A stretch of 64,000 nt of DNA from Amycolatopsis rifamycinica (GTDB taxonomy: Bacteria; Actinomycetota; Actinomycetes; Mycobacteriales; Pseudonocardiaceae), in NCBI RefSeq assembly GCF_000695625.1, contig NZ_JMQI01000063.1, positions 62,001 to 126,000 of the forward strand, read 5' to 3'. The notes under the pieces were generated by a model that worked only from the letters and a program-made list of their open reading frames with translations, had not been told where the DNA came from and ran no database searches. Position 1 is the stretch's first letter; every line of letters starts with the position of its first letter. Positions 35,680 through 45,958 of this stretch are shown piece by piece. A program made the position numbers and the translations under genes.

Positions 35680-35815
35680 GGACGACACGCGTACCCCGCT
35701 GGACGACACGCGTACCTGGCCGGACGACACACGCGTACCGCCCCCGAGGCCGTGTCGTCCGTCCGAGTACGCGTGTCGTCCGCTTAGGTACGCGTGTCGT
35801 CCGGCCGGGTACGCG
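35680..35815. repeat. Inverted array of GGACGACACGCGTACC repeats
   Basis: Three units in one direction (35680-35695, 35701-35716, 35722-35739) are followed by units in the other direction (35752-35760 partial, 35767-35781, 35787-35802, 35807-35815 partial). The whole region could fold into one long imperfect hairpin. The core ACGCGT is shared with the repeats at 22996 and 62531. Confidence 0.88.
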
Positions 35816-35848
35816 AAGGGCCCGCACCCCCGTGGGGTGCGGGCCCTT
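35816..35848. terminator. Terminator of the double-ATPase gene
   Basis: AAGGGCCCGCACCCC and GGGGTGCGGGCCCTT form a 15-bp stem with a three-base loop, lying just past the stop of the minus-strand ATPase gene. Confidence 0.85.
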
Positions 35849-35862
35849 CAACGTCCAGTACG

Positions 35863-37644
<1,782 letters not shown>

Positions 37645-37744
37645 CAGATGCCCTTCGTGGGGGTACAGACCGTCACGACGCGGCGGTCGCGACTCGCGCG
37701 AGGATAACCGAGGGTGTCCCCGACGAAGGTCGGAGCACGGGAAT

Positions 37745-37750
37745 TACGCT
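37745..37750 (+). promoter_or_regulatory. -10 box for leaderless mshB
   Basis: TACGCT ends six bases before GTG 37757 with no ribosome site, consistent with a leaderless transcript. Confidence 0.5.
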
Positions 37751-37756
37751 CAACCC

Positions 37757-38599
37757 GTGATCTCCCCGGTATCGCGAAGGCTGCTGTTCGTCCACGCCCA
37801 TCCCGACGACGAAAGCATCACCACCGGCGCCTCGATCGCACGATACGCCGCCGAAGGCGTCGACGTGACCGTGGTGACCTGCACGCTGGGTGAGGAGGGC
37901 GAGGTCATGGCCGACCTCGGGGAGTTGGAGGGACTGCGGGCCCACGCCGCGGACCAGCTGGGCGGCTACCGCGTCACCGAGGTGGCGGCCGCGTGCGCCG
38001 CGCTGGGGGTGTCACGGCACCGCTACCTGGGCGGGCTCGGCCGGTGGCGGGACTCGGGCATGGCCGGCACACCGTCGGCGTCGCACCCCCGGGCGTTCAC
38101 CGGGGGTTCCGCGGACGAGCAGGCCGCGCAGCTGGCGGAGATCCTCGACGAGGTCCGGCCCCAGGTCGTCGTCACCTACGACGCCTTCGGCGGCTACGGC
38201 CACCCCGACCACATCCGGGCCCACGAGATCACCATGGCGGCGGCTTCGCGCGCGGAGTCGGTGAAGCGGATCTTCCACACGGTCGCGTCGCGGGACGCGG
38301 TGCGCGCCGGGCTGGCCGCGCTGCGCGACCACGACCCGGTGTTCGACGTCCCGGAGGACGGCGAGCTGCCCACGACGCCGGACGAAGAGATCACGACGGT
38401 GCTCGACGTCGCCGCGTACCTGCCCGCGAAGGTGGCGGCCCTGCGCGCGCACGCGACGCAGCTCGCCGTGTTCGACGACGAAGTGCCGTACTTCGCGCTG
38501 ACGAACGAGATAGCCCAGCCGATCCTCGATCGCGACTACTTCGTGCTGGCCCGCGGCCCGGCCGAGGGCGCGGCGGACGACCTGTTCGGCGGGCTGTGA
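37757..38599 (+). CDS. mshB: GlcNAc-Ins deacetylase MshB (mycothiol synthesis)
   Basis: MshB removes the acetyl group from GlcNAc-inositol, the second enzymatic step of mycothiol synthesis in actinobacteria. The 280-residue zinc enzyme of the PIG-L/LmbE family shows AHPDDES (zinc ligands His15 and Asp18) and the third ligand region in GGYGHPDHIRAH. The length and the strongly conserved RYLGGLGRWRDSGMAG fit MshB rather than the related Mca. GTG 37757 puts the zinc motif at the expected place. The stop overlaps the next gene as GTGA. Confidence 0.94.
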   Translation: MISPVSRRLLFVHAHPDDESITTGASIARYAAEGVDVTVVTCTLGEEGEVMADLGELEGLRAHAADQLGGYRVTEVAAACAALGVSRHRYLGGLGRWRDSGMAGTPSASHPRAFTGGSADEQAAQLAEILDEVRPQVVVTYDAFGGYGHPDHIRAHEITMAAASRAESVKRIFHTVASRDAVRAGLAALRDHDPVFDVPEDGELPTTPDEEITTVLDVAAYLPAKVAALRAHATQLAVFDDEVPYFALTNEIAQPILDRDYFVLARGPAEGAADDLFGGL

Positions 38600-38988
38600 C
38601 CGTGGACGAGCGGCTCGCCCTCGAGCAGGGGCTGCTGCTCGCGCTGCTCGCGGTCGACACGGTGCTGCTCGCGCTGCTGGAGCTGTTCTTCCTGCCGCTG
38701 CGGATCGGGGTGGTGCCGGTGCCGGTGACGGTGCTCGTGGGCGCCGTCACCACGCCGTGGCTGGTGTGGACCACGGCGAAGCTGGTGCGGCCCGCGCTTT
38801 CCTGGGTACCCCTGGCCGTGTGGGTGCTCGTCGTGTTCGGGGTCGGCCTGCTCGGGCCGGGCGGTGACCTGGTGCTGATCCAGGACTGGCGGGCGTTGCT
38901 GTTGCTCGGCGCGAGTGCGCTGCCGGGCGCGATGGTGCTCGGCGGCGCGCCGCGCCGGACGCTGGGAAGGGGACCGGGACGTGGGTGA
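38596..38988 (+). CDS. Small membrane protein coupled to mshB
   Basis: A 130-residue protein with four predicted membrane helices (LLLALLAVDTVLLALLELFF, then VPVPVTVLVGAVTTPWLVW, VPLAVWVLVVFGVGLL and LLLGASALPGAMVLGG). No enzyme motif is visible. A small membrane protein in this position after mshB is also found in mycobacteria (the Rv1170-Rv1171 pair), so the coupling is conserved although its function is unknown. GTG 38596 overlaps the mshB stop by four bases. Confidence 0.82.
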   Translation: MTVDERLALEQGLLLALLAVDTVLLALLELFFLPLRIGVVPVPVTVLVGAVTTPWLVWTTAKLVRPALSWVPLAVWVLVVFGVGLLGPGGDLVLIQDWRALLLLGASALPGAMVLGGAPRRTLGRGPGRG

Positions 38989-39760
38989 GTCGATCTCCGA
39001 CAAGCAGGTCGTGGCGGTGCTGCGGCCGTTCGTGCGTGCGTGCGGGCCGATGCTGGACGCGCTGCGCGAGGCCGACCCGTTCGGCCTGCAGGCGCGCGCG
39101 TCGGAGGACCTGGCCGAGGTCGAGTCCGGGCTGAAGGCCAAGCTGATCCACGGCGTCACGTCGGTGAAGGTGCCCGGCACGGCGGCGTGGACGCGGATGA
39201 CGGGCTACGACCGGTCGAGCTGGTGGATGAACCGCGTCGGCCGGTTCACGGCGCTGCTGACGTCCATCCCGGGGCTGGGCGGGGCGCTGGCCGACCGCCT
39301 GCCGGTCCAGGACGCGCTCGGCGCGGCGTCCCAGGGCCTGCTGCTGTGCGCGATCGCGGGCGAGTACGGCGTGACCGACGTCGGAACGCGCGTGCGCCTC
39401 ATCGCATGGGTGCTCTTCGAGCGCGACATCGATCCGGACCTCGCGGCGGGCAAGCACGAGGAGCACGACGAAGCCGCGGAGGCGACCGAAGCGGCGAAGC
39501 TGACCGAAGACCTGAGGGCGTCGGAGAAGAAGCACGGCAAGGCCACGGTGAAGGCGGCGGGCCGCACGCTGTGGCGGCTGGGCCGGGGACTGCTGGGCAT
39601 CACGGGCGAACTGGAGAAGCGTCCGCGGGGCAACCTGTTCCACCGCGCGCTCGGCATGCTGCCGGTCGTCGGGGCGGCGGGGGACTACCTGGGGGAGCGG
39701 TCGGGTCTGCGGGTCGTGTGGAAGCGCGCGCACGTCTGGCTGACCGAGCGCCGCACCTGA
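38981..39760 (+). CDS. Conserved actinobacterial protein of unknown function
   Basis: A protein of about 259 residues, not assigned to a family. It begins VGESISDKQVVAVLRPFVRA, contains MTGYDRSSWWMNRVGRFTAL and SQGLLLCAIAGEYGVTDVGT, a charged Glu/Lys/Ala helix near residues 160-190 (KHEEHDEAAEATEAAKL), and a basic C-terminal part (GNLFHRALGMLPVVGAAGDY). Mildly hydrophobic segments could associate with the membrane. GTG 38981 follows GGAAGGGGACC and overlaps the preceding gene by eight bases, so it belongs to the mshB operon. Confidence 0.78.
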   Translation: MGESISDKQVVAVLRPFVRACGPMLDALREADPFGLQARASEDLAEVESGLKAKLIHGVTSVKVPGTAAWTRMTGYDRSSWWMNRVGRFTALLTSIPGLGGALADRLPVQDALGAASQGLLLCAIAGEYGVTDVGTRVRLIAWVLFERDIDPDLAAGKHEEHDEAAEATEAAKLTEDLRASEKKHGKATVKAAGRTLWRLGRGLLGITGELEKRPRGNLFHRALGMLPVVGAAGDYLGERSGLRVVWKRAHVWLTERRT

Positions 39761-39788
39761 TCTTCCCGCGCGGCGCCCGGTCCAAACC

Positions 39789-40565
39789 TCAGTTCCAGAA
39801 CTGGAACACGCTGAAGCCGATCCTCGCGCCGTCCACGTACCCGCCGAACGCGTTGAAGATGGCGTAGGAACCGTCCCACAGCGCGTTGTTCGCCGGGCGG
39901 AAGAACCACAGCAGCGCGAACAGGATGATCGGCGCCCACGGGCGGACGCGCGCGCCCAGCTCGCGGGCCTGCGGCGGCAGGTACGGCTCGATCGCGCCCC
40001 AGCCGTCGAGGCCGGGGATCGGGAGGATGTTGAGCAGGAACGTCACGATCTGCAGCAGGGCCAGGTAGGACATCGCGATCACGAGGCCGCCCGCCATCGG
40101 GACCAGCGCGACCACCAGCGCCAGCGCCGCCCCGACCGCGAGGTTGCTCAGCGGGCCGGCCAGCGACACCCACGACGACGTCCCGCGCGAGCGCAGCGCG
40201 CCGCGGTTGATCCAGACCGCGCCGCCCGGCAGCGGGATGCCGCCGATGATGAGGAAGACCAACGGCAGGATGATCGAGAGGACGGGGTCGGTGTACTTCC
40301 GCACGTCCAGCGTCAGGTAACCCTTGTGGGCGACGCTGTAGTCCCCGCCGCGGTAGGCGACCATCGCGTGTCCGAACTCGTGCAGCGACAACGACGCCAC
40401 CCAGCCGGCGGCGACGAAGATCACCACGCCCGCGATGAGCAGCGGGTCGCGGTCGCGGACGAAAACGGTGTTGATGTCACCGAACGCGGCCATGGCGCCA
40501 CCGGCGACGGTGAGCGCGAGGATGCCGAGGAAGACCGGGCTGGGGCGCACTGCTGACTTCTGCAC
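39789..40565 (-). CDS. Site-2 protease family membrane metalloprotease (M50)
   Basis: A 258-residue integral membrane protein with about six helices. The zinc motif HEFGH is within a helix (SLSLHEFGHAMVAYRGG), and the third ligand aspartate is in NILPIPGLDGWGAI, both diagnostic of intramembrane M50 proteases. It lacks PDZ or CBS domains and so belongs to the minimal class. It may cleave membrane-bound regulators or simply share the fold; no partner is encoded nearby. The start is GTG 40565 with GGAG close upstream. Confidence 0.92.
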   Translation of the reverse strand: MQKSAVRPSPVFLGILALTVAGGAMAAFGDINTVFVRDRDPLLIAGVVIFVAAGWVASLSLHEFGHAMVAYRGGDYSVAHKGYLTLDVRKYTDPVLSIILPLVFLIIGGIPLPGGAVWINRGALRSRGTSSWVSLAGPLSNLAVGAALALVVALVPMAGGLVIAMSYLALLQIVTFLLNILPIPGLDGWGAIEPYLPPQARELGARVRPWAPIILFALLWFFRPANNALWDGSYAIFNAFGGYVDGARIGFSVFQFWN

Positions 40566-40656
40566 GTGCTCCAGTCTTCCGTATGCCCGGTGTGAAGTTA
40601 CCGGCGTGTCCCCTTGCGCGATCGGGCCGGAACGTCCCCCGAACTCGCTACTCCGC

Positions 40657-40685
40657 TTGACCTGACCGCACTACACGGGTGTAAT
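40657..40685 (+). promoter_or_regulatory. Promoter upstream of whiB
   Basis: TTGACC (40657-40662), 17 bases, TGTAAT (40680-40685). It leaves an untranslated leader of about 85 bases before the GTG at 40776. Confidence 0.6.
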
Positions 40686-40775
40686 CACAGTGATGTCATT
40701 CGCCGCCGAGAGGGGACGGCGAGTGTCGTTTCACCACCGCCAGCCTGGGGAGTGCTAGGGAGCGAGGAGGCGGAC

Positions 40776-41102
40776 GTGCGGTTGGAAGCCGATGGGAAGG
40801 AATGGGGGCACGTCATGAGTTGGGGCGAGATCCCGGAGCAGGCTCTGGGAGATCTCACCGAGCTCATCGATGCCACCGAGGAAGAGCAGGATTGGCAGGA
40901 ACGCGCCCTGTGCGCGCAGACGGACCCGGAGGCGTTCTTCCCCGAGAAGGGCGGTTCCACCCGCGAAGCCAAGCGGATCTGCCTGGGCTGCGAGGTCAAG
41001 GACGAGTGCCTTGAGTACGCGCTGGCCCACGACGAACGCTTCGGCATCTGGGGCGGTCTGTCCGAGCGGGAGCGCCGCAAGCTGAAGAAACGAGCTGTCT
41101 GA
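40776..41102 (+). CDS. WhiB-family Fe-S transcription regulator (WhiB/WhmD type)
   Basis: A 108-residue DNA-binding protein that holds a redox-sensitive [4Fe-4S] cluster and acts with the housekeeping sigma factor. The four cluster cysteines are Cys46 (ALCAQTDPEAFFPEKGG), Cys69, Cys72 and Cys78 (ICLGCEVKDECLEYAL). The G[IV]WGG turn (GIWGGLSERERRKLKKR) and a basic tail follow. By position next to the DUF3499/manB block it corresponds to mycobacterial WhiB2/WhmD and Streptomyces WhiB, needed for septation. GTG 40776 has GAGGAGG five bases upstream. Confidence 0.94.
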   Translation: MRLEADGKEWGHVMSWGEIPEQALGDLTELIDATEEEQDWQERALCAQTDPEAFFPEKGGSTREAKRICLGCEVKDECLEYALAHDERFGIWGGLSERERRKLKKRAV

Positions 41103-41167
41103 GGCGGTTCGAGGGGGTGAGGTCTGTTCGCGGAATGCGCGAACCTCGCTCGCGCCTCAGGTGTCTT

Positions 41168-41211
41168 CTGGGGGGGCAACCCCCAGACCCCGCCCGGGGG
41201 CAAGCCCCCGG
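41168..41211. repeat. Paired G5-CAA(G)-C5 hairpins
   Basis: Two adjacent short palindromes with GGGGG(N)CAA(G)CCCCC centres. Elements of this kind are frequent between actinomycete genes and may act as terminators. Confidence 0.6.
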
Positions 41212-41278
41212 ACCCCCGCGCGTGGCTGGGTCCGCGTTGAACCTGCGTCTACGTCGCGTCCACCCAGTGGAACTGCGG

Positions 41279-41312
41279 AAATCGCCGGTGATGCTTGCGT
41301 CACCGGCGATTT
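41279..41312. terminator. Intrinsic terminator-like hairpin
   Basis: AAATCGCCGGTGA and TCACCGGCGATTT form a perfect 13-bp stem with an eight-base loop, then TTCC. Confidence 0.8.
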
Positions 41313-41406
41313 TCCTTGGGTGACGTCTCGGCGTGGGTTCACCATCGGGTGATGGGCCGGGGCCGTAGGGTGGCCGCACCGACTGCCGCCTGATCTGGAG
41401 CGTTCG

Positions 41407-44400
41407 TTGCCCCGCACCGCCGCGCCCGTTTCGCGCACCGCGCCCGTTCTGGCCATTGTGGTCTGTCACGACGGCGAAAACTGGCTGCCGCTGGCGCTTT
41501 CCGCGTTGCGCCGCAGCACCGTCCGGCCCCGGCACGTGCTCGCCGTGGACACCGGCTCCACCGACGCGACCCCACGGCTGCTCGCCGAAGCCGCCGAAGA
41601 TCCCGGGCCGGATTCCGCCCCCGTGCTCTCCGGGGTCATCACACTGCCGGGTGAGACCGGCTTCGCCGCCGCGGTCGCCGAAGCCGTTGCGCACGCCACC
41701 GAGCGCTGGGGCGACCCCGGTTCCTGGCTGTGGCTGTTGCACGACGACTGCGCGCCCGACCCCGACTGCCTCGAGCAGCTCCTGCAGACCGCGACGAAGG
41801 AACCGTCGGCCACCGTGCTCGGCGCGCTCGGTGTCGACTGGACGGACCCGCGGCTGATCGTCGAAGCCGGCCTCTCCACCGACGCCTCCGGCCACCGCCA
41901 GCAGGTCGCCGCGACCGGCGAGGACCCGGTGGCGGTGCTCGCCGTGCCCAGCGCGGGCTCGCTCGTGCGCCGCGACGCCTGGGACTCCCTCGGCGGCTTC
42001 GACCCCGGTTTCCCGTTGCTGCGCGAGGATCTCGACTTCGGCTGGCGCGCCAACGCCGCCGGTGGCGTGGTGCTGACCGTGCCGCTCGCGCGGGTCCGGC
42101 ACGCCCGCGCCGTCACCACCGGACAGCGGACGGCGGACGCGCTCCCCGGCCCGCTGCCCGCCGCCAACCGCGCCCACGGGCTGCGGGTGTTCCTGGTGAA
42201 CTGCTCGCCGTTTTCCTTCTGGCTCGGCCTCATCCGGCTCCCGCTGCTGGCGGTGCTGCGCGCGCTGGCCTTCGTCCTGCTGCGCCGCACCGGGGAAGCG
42301 CGGGCCGAGCTCGCCGCTGCCGCGTACCTCCTCAGTGGACGCGGCGGATTGCGCGCCGCGCGCGCCCACCGGCGGCGGAATCCGCGGCCGGGCACGGTTC
42401 GCGGGCTCTTCACCGGACGCGGGACCCGGCTGCGCAACGCCGTCCGCGCGGGGGTCGTCGGCCTGGTGCGCCGCGGCGTCGAGAACGACGTCGCTCTCGG
42501 CCGCGTGCCCGAGACCGTCGAAACCGAGTCGGCGTGGGTGACGCCGGAAGCCCTCGACGCCCGCGAGAACCGCCCGGTCGGCCCCGACGCGCTGCCCGCC
42601 GGCGCGCTGCGCGGGGTCAGCTCGCGCGGGTCCGGGCTGCGCCGCCCGGGCACGCTCGTCGCCGTCACGCTGCCGGAAGCCCCGGCCGCCGAAGACACCC
42701 CCGACGCCGAAGAGCCGGAACCCGAACTCGTCTTCGTCGAGGTGAACCGCCGCCGGGTGCTGGCGGCCACGGTCTTCGCGCCGCCCGTGGTCCTGCTCGT
42801 CGTGCTGACCGCGCTCGGCCTGGTCGTCAACCGCGCCCGGCTCGGCCTCGACCTCTTCGGCGGCAGGCTGCTCCCGGTCGGCGGGCTGGGGGAGCTCTGG
42901 ACGTCGTACCTGACGCCGTGGCACGCGATCGCCGGCGGCACCGGCGCGCCCGCGTCGGCCACCCTGCCGGTGCTCGGCACGCTCGGCGCGGTGTTCGCGC
43001 CGATCGGCGGGCCGGCCGCGCTGGTGGCCGTGCTGCTCCTCGGCGACATCCCACTGTCCGCGCTGAGCGCGTACGCGGCGACGAGACGGCTTCGCGTGCG
43101 CCGGTGGGTCCGCGCGGTCGTCGCCGCGACCTACGCGCTGCTGCCGGCCGCGACCGCGGGCGTGGCGCAGGGCCGGCTCGACGTCGTCGTGGTGCACCTG
43201 GTGCTGCCGCTGGTGGCCGCGGGCCTCGCCGGGCTGCTGGTCCACGCGGACACGCGCTGGCTGCACGTCTCGGCGCTGTCGGCGTTCGGCGTGGCGCTGC
43301 TCGGTGCGTTCTCGCCGCTGGCGCACGGGCTCGCGCTCGCCGGGCTGCTGATCGGGTTCGTCGTGCTGCCCGCGCCGACCGGGCTGGCGCGCCGGACCGC
43401 GTCGGTCGGGATCGTGGTGCTGCTGCCCCTGGTGCTGCTGCTGCCGTGGCCGACGGTGCTGCTGAAGCACCCGGAACTGCTCGTGCAGGGGCTCGGCGGC
43501 GCGGCTTCGGCCGTCTCCGGGACCGACCTGGCCGGGCTCGACCCTGGGGGGCCGGGTGCCTGGCCGATCGGCGTCGCGGTGATCGCCGCGGCGCTCGTGG
43601 CGGTGGTCGTCCGGCCGACGAAGCTCGCCGCCGGCGGGCTCGCGCTCGCGGCGCTCGGCGCGGGCGGGCTGGTGCTGGTGCGGCTGGTGACGGCGGTCCC
43701 GATGCAGGGCGGCGCGCCGTCGCACGGTTACGCGGGCGTGCCGCTGCTGGTCATCGGCGCCGGGCTGCTGTGGGTCGTGCTGGGGTCGTGGCAGCGCGGC
43801 GGCACGGCCGGCGTCCCGGCGGCCTGGCTGCCGAAGGTGATGGCGGTGGCCGGGGTGGCGGTGTTCCTGGCCCTGGCGGCCGGTGCGGTGGCCGTCGGCT
43901 CGCAGGGGCCGCTGCGGGCGGGCGAGCGGCCGTCGCTCGCCCCGGAGGTGGCGGCCGAGCTGACGGCGTCCGGCCGGTCGGTGCTCGACCTGGCCCCGGA
44001 CGCAACCCGCCAGATCGGCGCCCGCCTCCCGCACTACGGCGACGACGAACTGGCCCCGGCACCGGCCACCCCGGCCCGCCTGGCGGCCTGGCGCACCGAC
44101 CTCGCCCAGGGCGACGCGGCGGCGGTCCAGCGCTCCCTGGCGGCGGCGGCCGCCGCGGGCGTCCAGTTCGTGGTGCTGCCCCCAGGAGCCGACCCACGGG
44201 CGTACCCACCGCTGGCGAAGGACCTGCTCTCGGTGGCCGCCCCGACATCCGACGGCCGTGGCGTCCTCCGCCTGCTCCCCCCGGCAGGCCAGGTGATCTT
44301 GATCTCACCGGAGCAGGCAAAAGCAGCGGTCACGGGCGGCGGCGCCCCCGGCAACGCCCCAGGCGTGGCACCGGTAAGGGCAGACCTCCCGGAGGTACGC

Positions 44401-44730
44401 GTACGCGTATCCGACGGCCCAACCGGACGGCTCCTGGTGCTGGCGGCGGAGCAGGAAGCGGGCTGGAGGGCAACGGTGGGCGGCAAGCCGGTGCCCATCG
44501 TGCCGGCCTGGGGCCACCAGGTGGCGGTATCGCTGCCCCCGACGTCATCAGAGGTAACGGTGGAGTACCCAGGAACGGAACGAAACCTCCTCCTGCTGGC
44601 CCAACTGGCGGCAGCGCTGTTCACCCTCCTGACGGCAGTCCCAACCCGGAGCGCCCGTGAGCGGCGCAGCGGCAACACCGCACGCCCCACCGACCCACCA
44701 AAGGAGCAGGGTGGTCATCCCGTCGCCTGA
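41407..44730 (+). CDS. Very large membrane glycosyltransferase, family 2 head
   Basis: A 1107-residue protein. Residues 10-260 are a GT-A family 2 glycosyltransferase: VVCHDGENWLPLALSAL, DTGSTDATPRLL, WLWLLHDDCAPDPDCLEQLL (metal-binding Asp-Asp) and REDLDFGWRANAAGG. Then come a linker, about twelve membrane helices (450-850) and an extracytoplasmic C-terminal region. Proteins of this build are found beside whiB2 and manB in actinobacteria and presumably add sugars to envelope polymers. The start is TTG 41407. The last seven codons form part of a long inverted repeat. Confidence 0.9.
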   Translation: MPRTAAPVSRTAPVLAIVVCHDGENWLPLALSALRRSTVRPRHVLAVDTGSTDATPRLLAEAAEDPGPDSAPVLSGVITLPGETGFAAAVAEAVAHATERWGDPGSWLWLLHDDCAPDPDCLEQLLQTATKEPSATVLGALGVDWTDPRLIVEAGLSTDASGHRQQVAATGEDPVAVLAVPSAGSLVRRDAWDSLGGFDPGFPLLREDLDFGWRANAAGGVVLTVPLARVRHARAVTTGQRTADALPGPLPAANRAHGLRVFLVNCSPFSFWLGLIRLPLLAVLRALAFVLLRRTGEARAELAAAAYLLSGRGGLRAARAHRRRNPRPGTVRGLFTGRGTRLRNAVRAGVVGLVRRGVENDVALGRVPETVETESAWVTPEALDARENRPVGPDALPAGALRGVSSRGSGLRRPGTLVAVTLPEAPAAEDTPDAEEPEPELVFVEVNRRRVLAATVFAPPVVLLVVLTALGLVVNRARLGLDLFGGRLLPVGGLGELWTSYLTPWHAIAGGTGAPASATLPVLGTLGAVFAPIGGPAALVAVLLLGDIPLSALSAYAATRRLRVRRWVRAVVAATYALLPAATAGVAQGRLDVVVVHLVLPLVAAGLAGLLVHADTRWLHVSALSAFGVALLGAFSPLAHGLALAGLLIGFVVLPAPTGLARRTASVGIVVLLPLVLLLPWPTVLLKHPELLVQGLGGAASAVSGTDLAGLDPGGPGAWPIGVAVIAAALVAVVVRPTKLAAGGLALAALGAGGLVLVRLVTAVPMQGGAPSHGYAGVPLLVIGAGLLWVVLGSWQRGGTAGVPAAWLPKVMAVAGVAVFLALAAGAVAVGSQGPLRAGERPSLAPEVAAELTASGRSVLDLAPDATRQIGARLPHYGDDELAPAPATPARLAAWRTDLAQGDAAAVQRSLAAAAAAGVQFVVLPPGADPRAYPPLAKDLLSVAAPTSDGRGVLRLLPPAGQVILISPEQAKAAVTGGGAPGNAPGVAPVRADLPEVRVRVSDGPTGRLLVLAAEQEAGWRATVGGKPVPIVPAWGHQVAVSLPPTSSEVTVEYPGTERNLLLLAQLAAALFTLLTAVPTRSARERRSGNTARPTDPPKEQGGHPVA

Positions 44731-44847
44731 GGCCAGAAAATCACTTTGAGCCGGGCCCGCAACCACCAGCGCAAGGCAGGAGAACAGCGCAGGCTTGCGG
44801 GCCCGGCTCAAAGTGATAGGCCTCAATCAGGCGACGGGATGACCACC
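44710..44847. repeat. Long inverted repeat spanning the glycosyltransferase stop
   Basis: The left arm 44710-44762 and right arm 44795-44847 are inverted copies of about 53 bases with only a small insertion and two or three mismatches: GGTGGTCATCCCGTCGCCTG, GGCC, then ATCACTTTGAGCCGGGCCCG. The spacer is about 32 bases. It would give one very stable stem-loop in RNA read in either direction, between two convergent genes. Confidence 0.88.
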
Positions 44848-44980
44848 CAGCGGCCCACCTCACGAACGAGAGCCAGCAGCAGCGAAGAGCGGCCATCCCA
44901 GAGCCTGCCCGTCCGGCGAGGACAGCTTTCAGCTTTTCAGCCGCGGCAGACTTCCAACCGCAGCAGACGCACGCCAGGAA

Positions 44981-45445
44981 CTACTCCCCTTCGATGACGT
45001 CCGGCTCCACCCCGAGATACCCAGCCACCTGCTCCACCAGCACGTCATGAACCAGCTCAGCCAGCTCCGACGGATCCTTCGCCCGAGCCTCCAACGGCCG
45101 CCGGTAAAGCACAATCCGCGCCCGAGTCGGCAGCCCCGTCCGGTCCACCCCGGCCGGCACCAGCCGCGAAAGCGGCACCGCGCCGTCGTGCAGGACGCCG
45201 TCCGCCGGCGAATGGCCGTTCTCGCGGACCTCCGGCACGTCGTCGACCGCCACGTCGAGCTTCGTCAGCTCGTGGCGCCAGCGGGCTTCGATCGGCTCCA
45301 GTGCGTCGAGCACCAGCGCGTCGAACCGTTCCGCACGGCTCGCGGCGGCGGGCAGGGTCGCCGGATACAGCGTCCCGCGCAGGCCCCGGCCGTGCCGGTC
45401 CCGTCGCGAGCGCCGCCGCTGTCGGTAATCACGAGCCGTCGCCAC
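44981..45445 (-). CDS. Metallopeptidase-family protein (COG3824-like) without HExxH
   Basis: A 154-residue protein corresponding to mycobacterial Rv3259 by sequence pattern (RLVPAGVDRTGLPTRARIVL, YRRPLEARAKDPSELAELVH) and by its position beside the DUF3499 gene. It is annotated as a zincin-like metallopeptidase in the family, but the zinc signature is not present: where HExxH would be, the sequence reads VHDVLVEQVAGYLG. Protease activity is therefore unlikely here. The N terminus is strongly basic (YRQRRRSRRDRHGRG). It is divergent from DUF3499. Confidence 0.8.
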   Translation of the reverse strand: MATARDYRQRRRSRRDRHGRGLRGTLYPATLPAAASRAERFDALVLDALEPIEARWRHELTKLDVAVDDVPEVRENGHSPADGVLHDGAVPLSRLVPAGVDRTGLPTRARIVLYRRPLEARAKDPSELAELVHDVLVEQVAGYLGVEPDVIEGE

Positions 45446-45510
45446 GCCCGAAGTCTATGCGGTCGGCACGTCCCAGCGCGTGTCGCTCCTCCAGGCTTGC
45501 GGCGACGCGC

Positions 45511-45516
45511 TATCGT
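45511..45516 (+). promoter_or_regulatory. -10 box for leaderless DUF3499 gene
   Basis: TATCGT is followed by eight bases and GTG 45525, without a ribosome site. Confidence 0.5.
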
Positions 45517-45524
45517 TTCGTTTC

Positions 45525-45878
45525 GTGCGGAGCGTACGGAAGTGTTCGCGTACTGGCTGTCTCGAGCCAGCGGTGGCCACGCTGACGTATGCGTACAGCG
45601 ACTCCACCGCCGTCGTCGGCCCGCTGGCCACCGCCTCCGAGCCGCACTCCTACGACCTCTGCGAAGCCCACGCGCTGCGGCTGACCGTGCCCAAGGGCTG
45701 GGAAGTCGTCCGGCACGAAGGCGCCTTCGCCGCTCCGGACCCGTCGGCCGACGAACTGACCGCGCTGGCCGAGGCCGTGCGCGAGGCCGGCCGCCCCGGC
45801 AAACCGGCTCCCGCGCCCGAGCCGGAGGGCCCGTCGGGGCGCCGCGGCCACCTGCGGGTCCTGCCCGGCCGCGCCTGA
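45525..45878 (+). CDS. DUF3499 protein
   Basis: A 117-residue actinobacteria-specific protein. The N terminus VRSVRKCSRTGCLEPAVATL with Cys-x4-Cys, and the later YDLCEAHALRLTVPKGWEVV with Cys-x2-His, suggest a small zinc-ribbon. The C-terminal 40 residues are Pro/Glu/Gly-rich and end in a basic patch (RRGHLRVLPGRA). The family is unstudied as far as I know, but its place upstream of manB is conserved (Rv3258c in M. tuberculosis). GTG 45525 is preferred over an upstream start. Confidence 0.87.
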   Translation: MRSVRKCSRTGCLEPAVATLTYAYSDSTAVVGPLATASEPHSYDLCEAHALRLTVPKGWEVVRHEGAFAAPDPSADELTALAEAVREAGRPGKPAPAPEPEGPSGRRGHLRVLPGRA

Positions 45879-45958
45879 ACGCGTAACCCACTCACCTCGC
45901 CGGTAGGCTTTCCGCGCGGCGCAGCGGGCGCCGGGACGACTATTCGCGGGGAGACGGC

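Larger units (their letters stand above)
41103..41406. other. Intergenic region with hairpins
   Basis: No gene. Two G-run/C-run hairpins (41168-41186 CTGGGGGGGCAACCCCCAG and 41194-41211 CCGGGGGCAAGCCCCCGG) are followed by the terminator-like hairpin at 41279-41312. Confidence 0.6.

Noticed and set aside
44981-45445. Active zinc metalloprotease
   Set aside because: The family name suggests it, but HExxH is absent (VHDVLVEQVA), so activity is not claimed.
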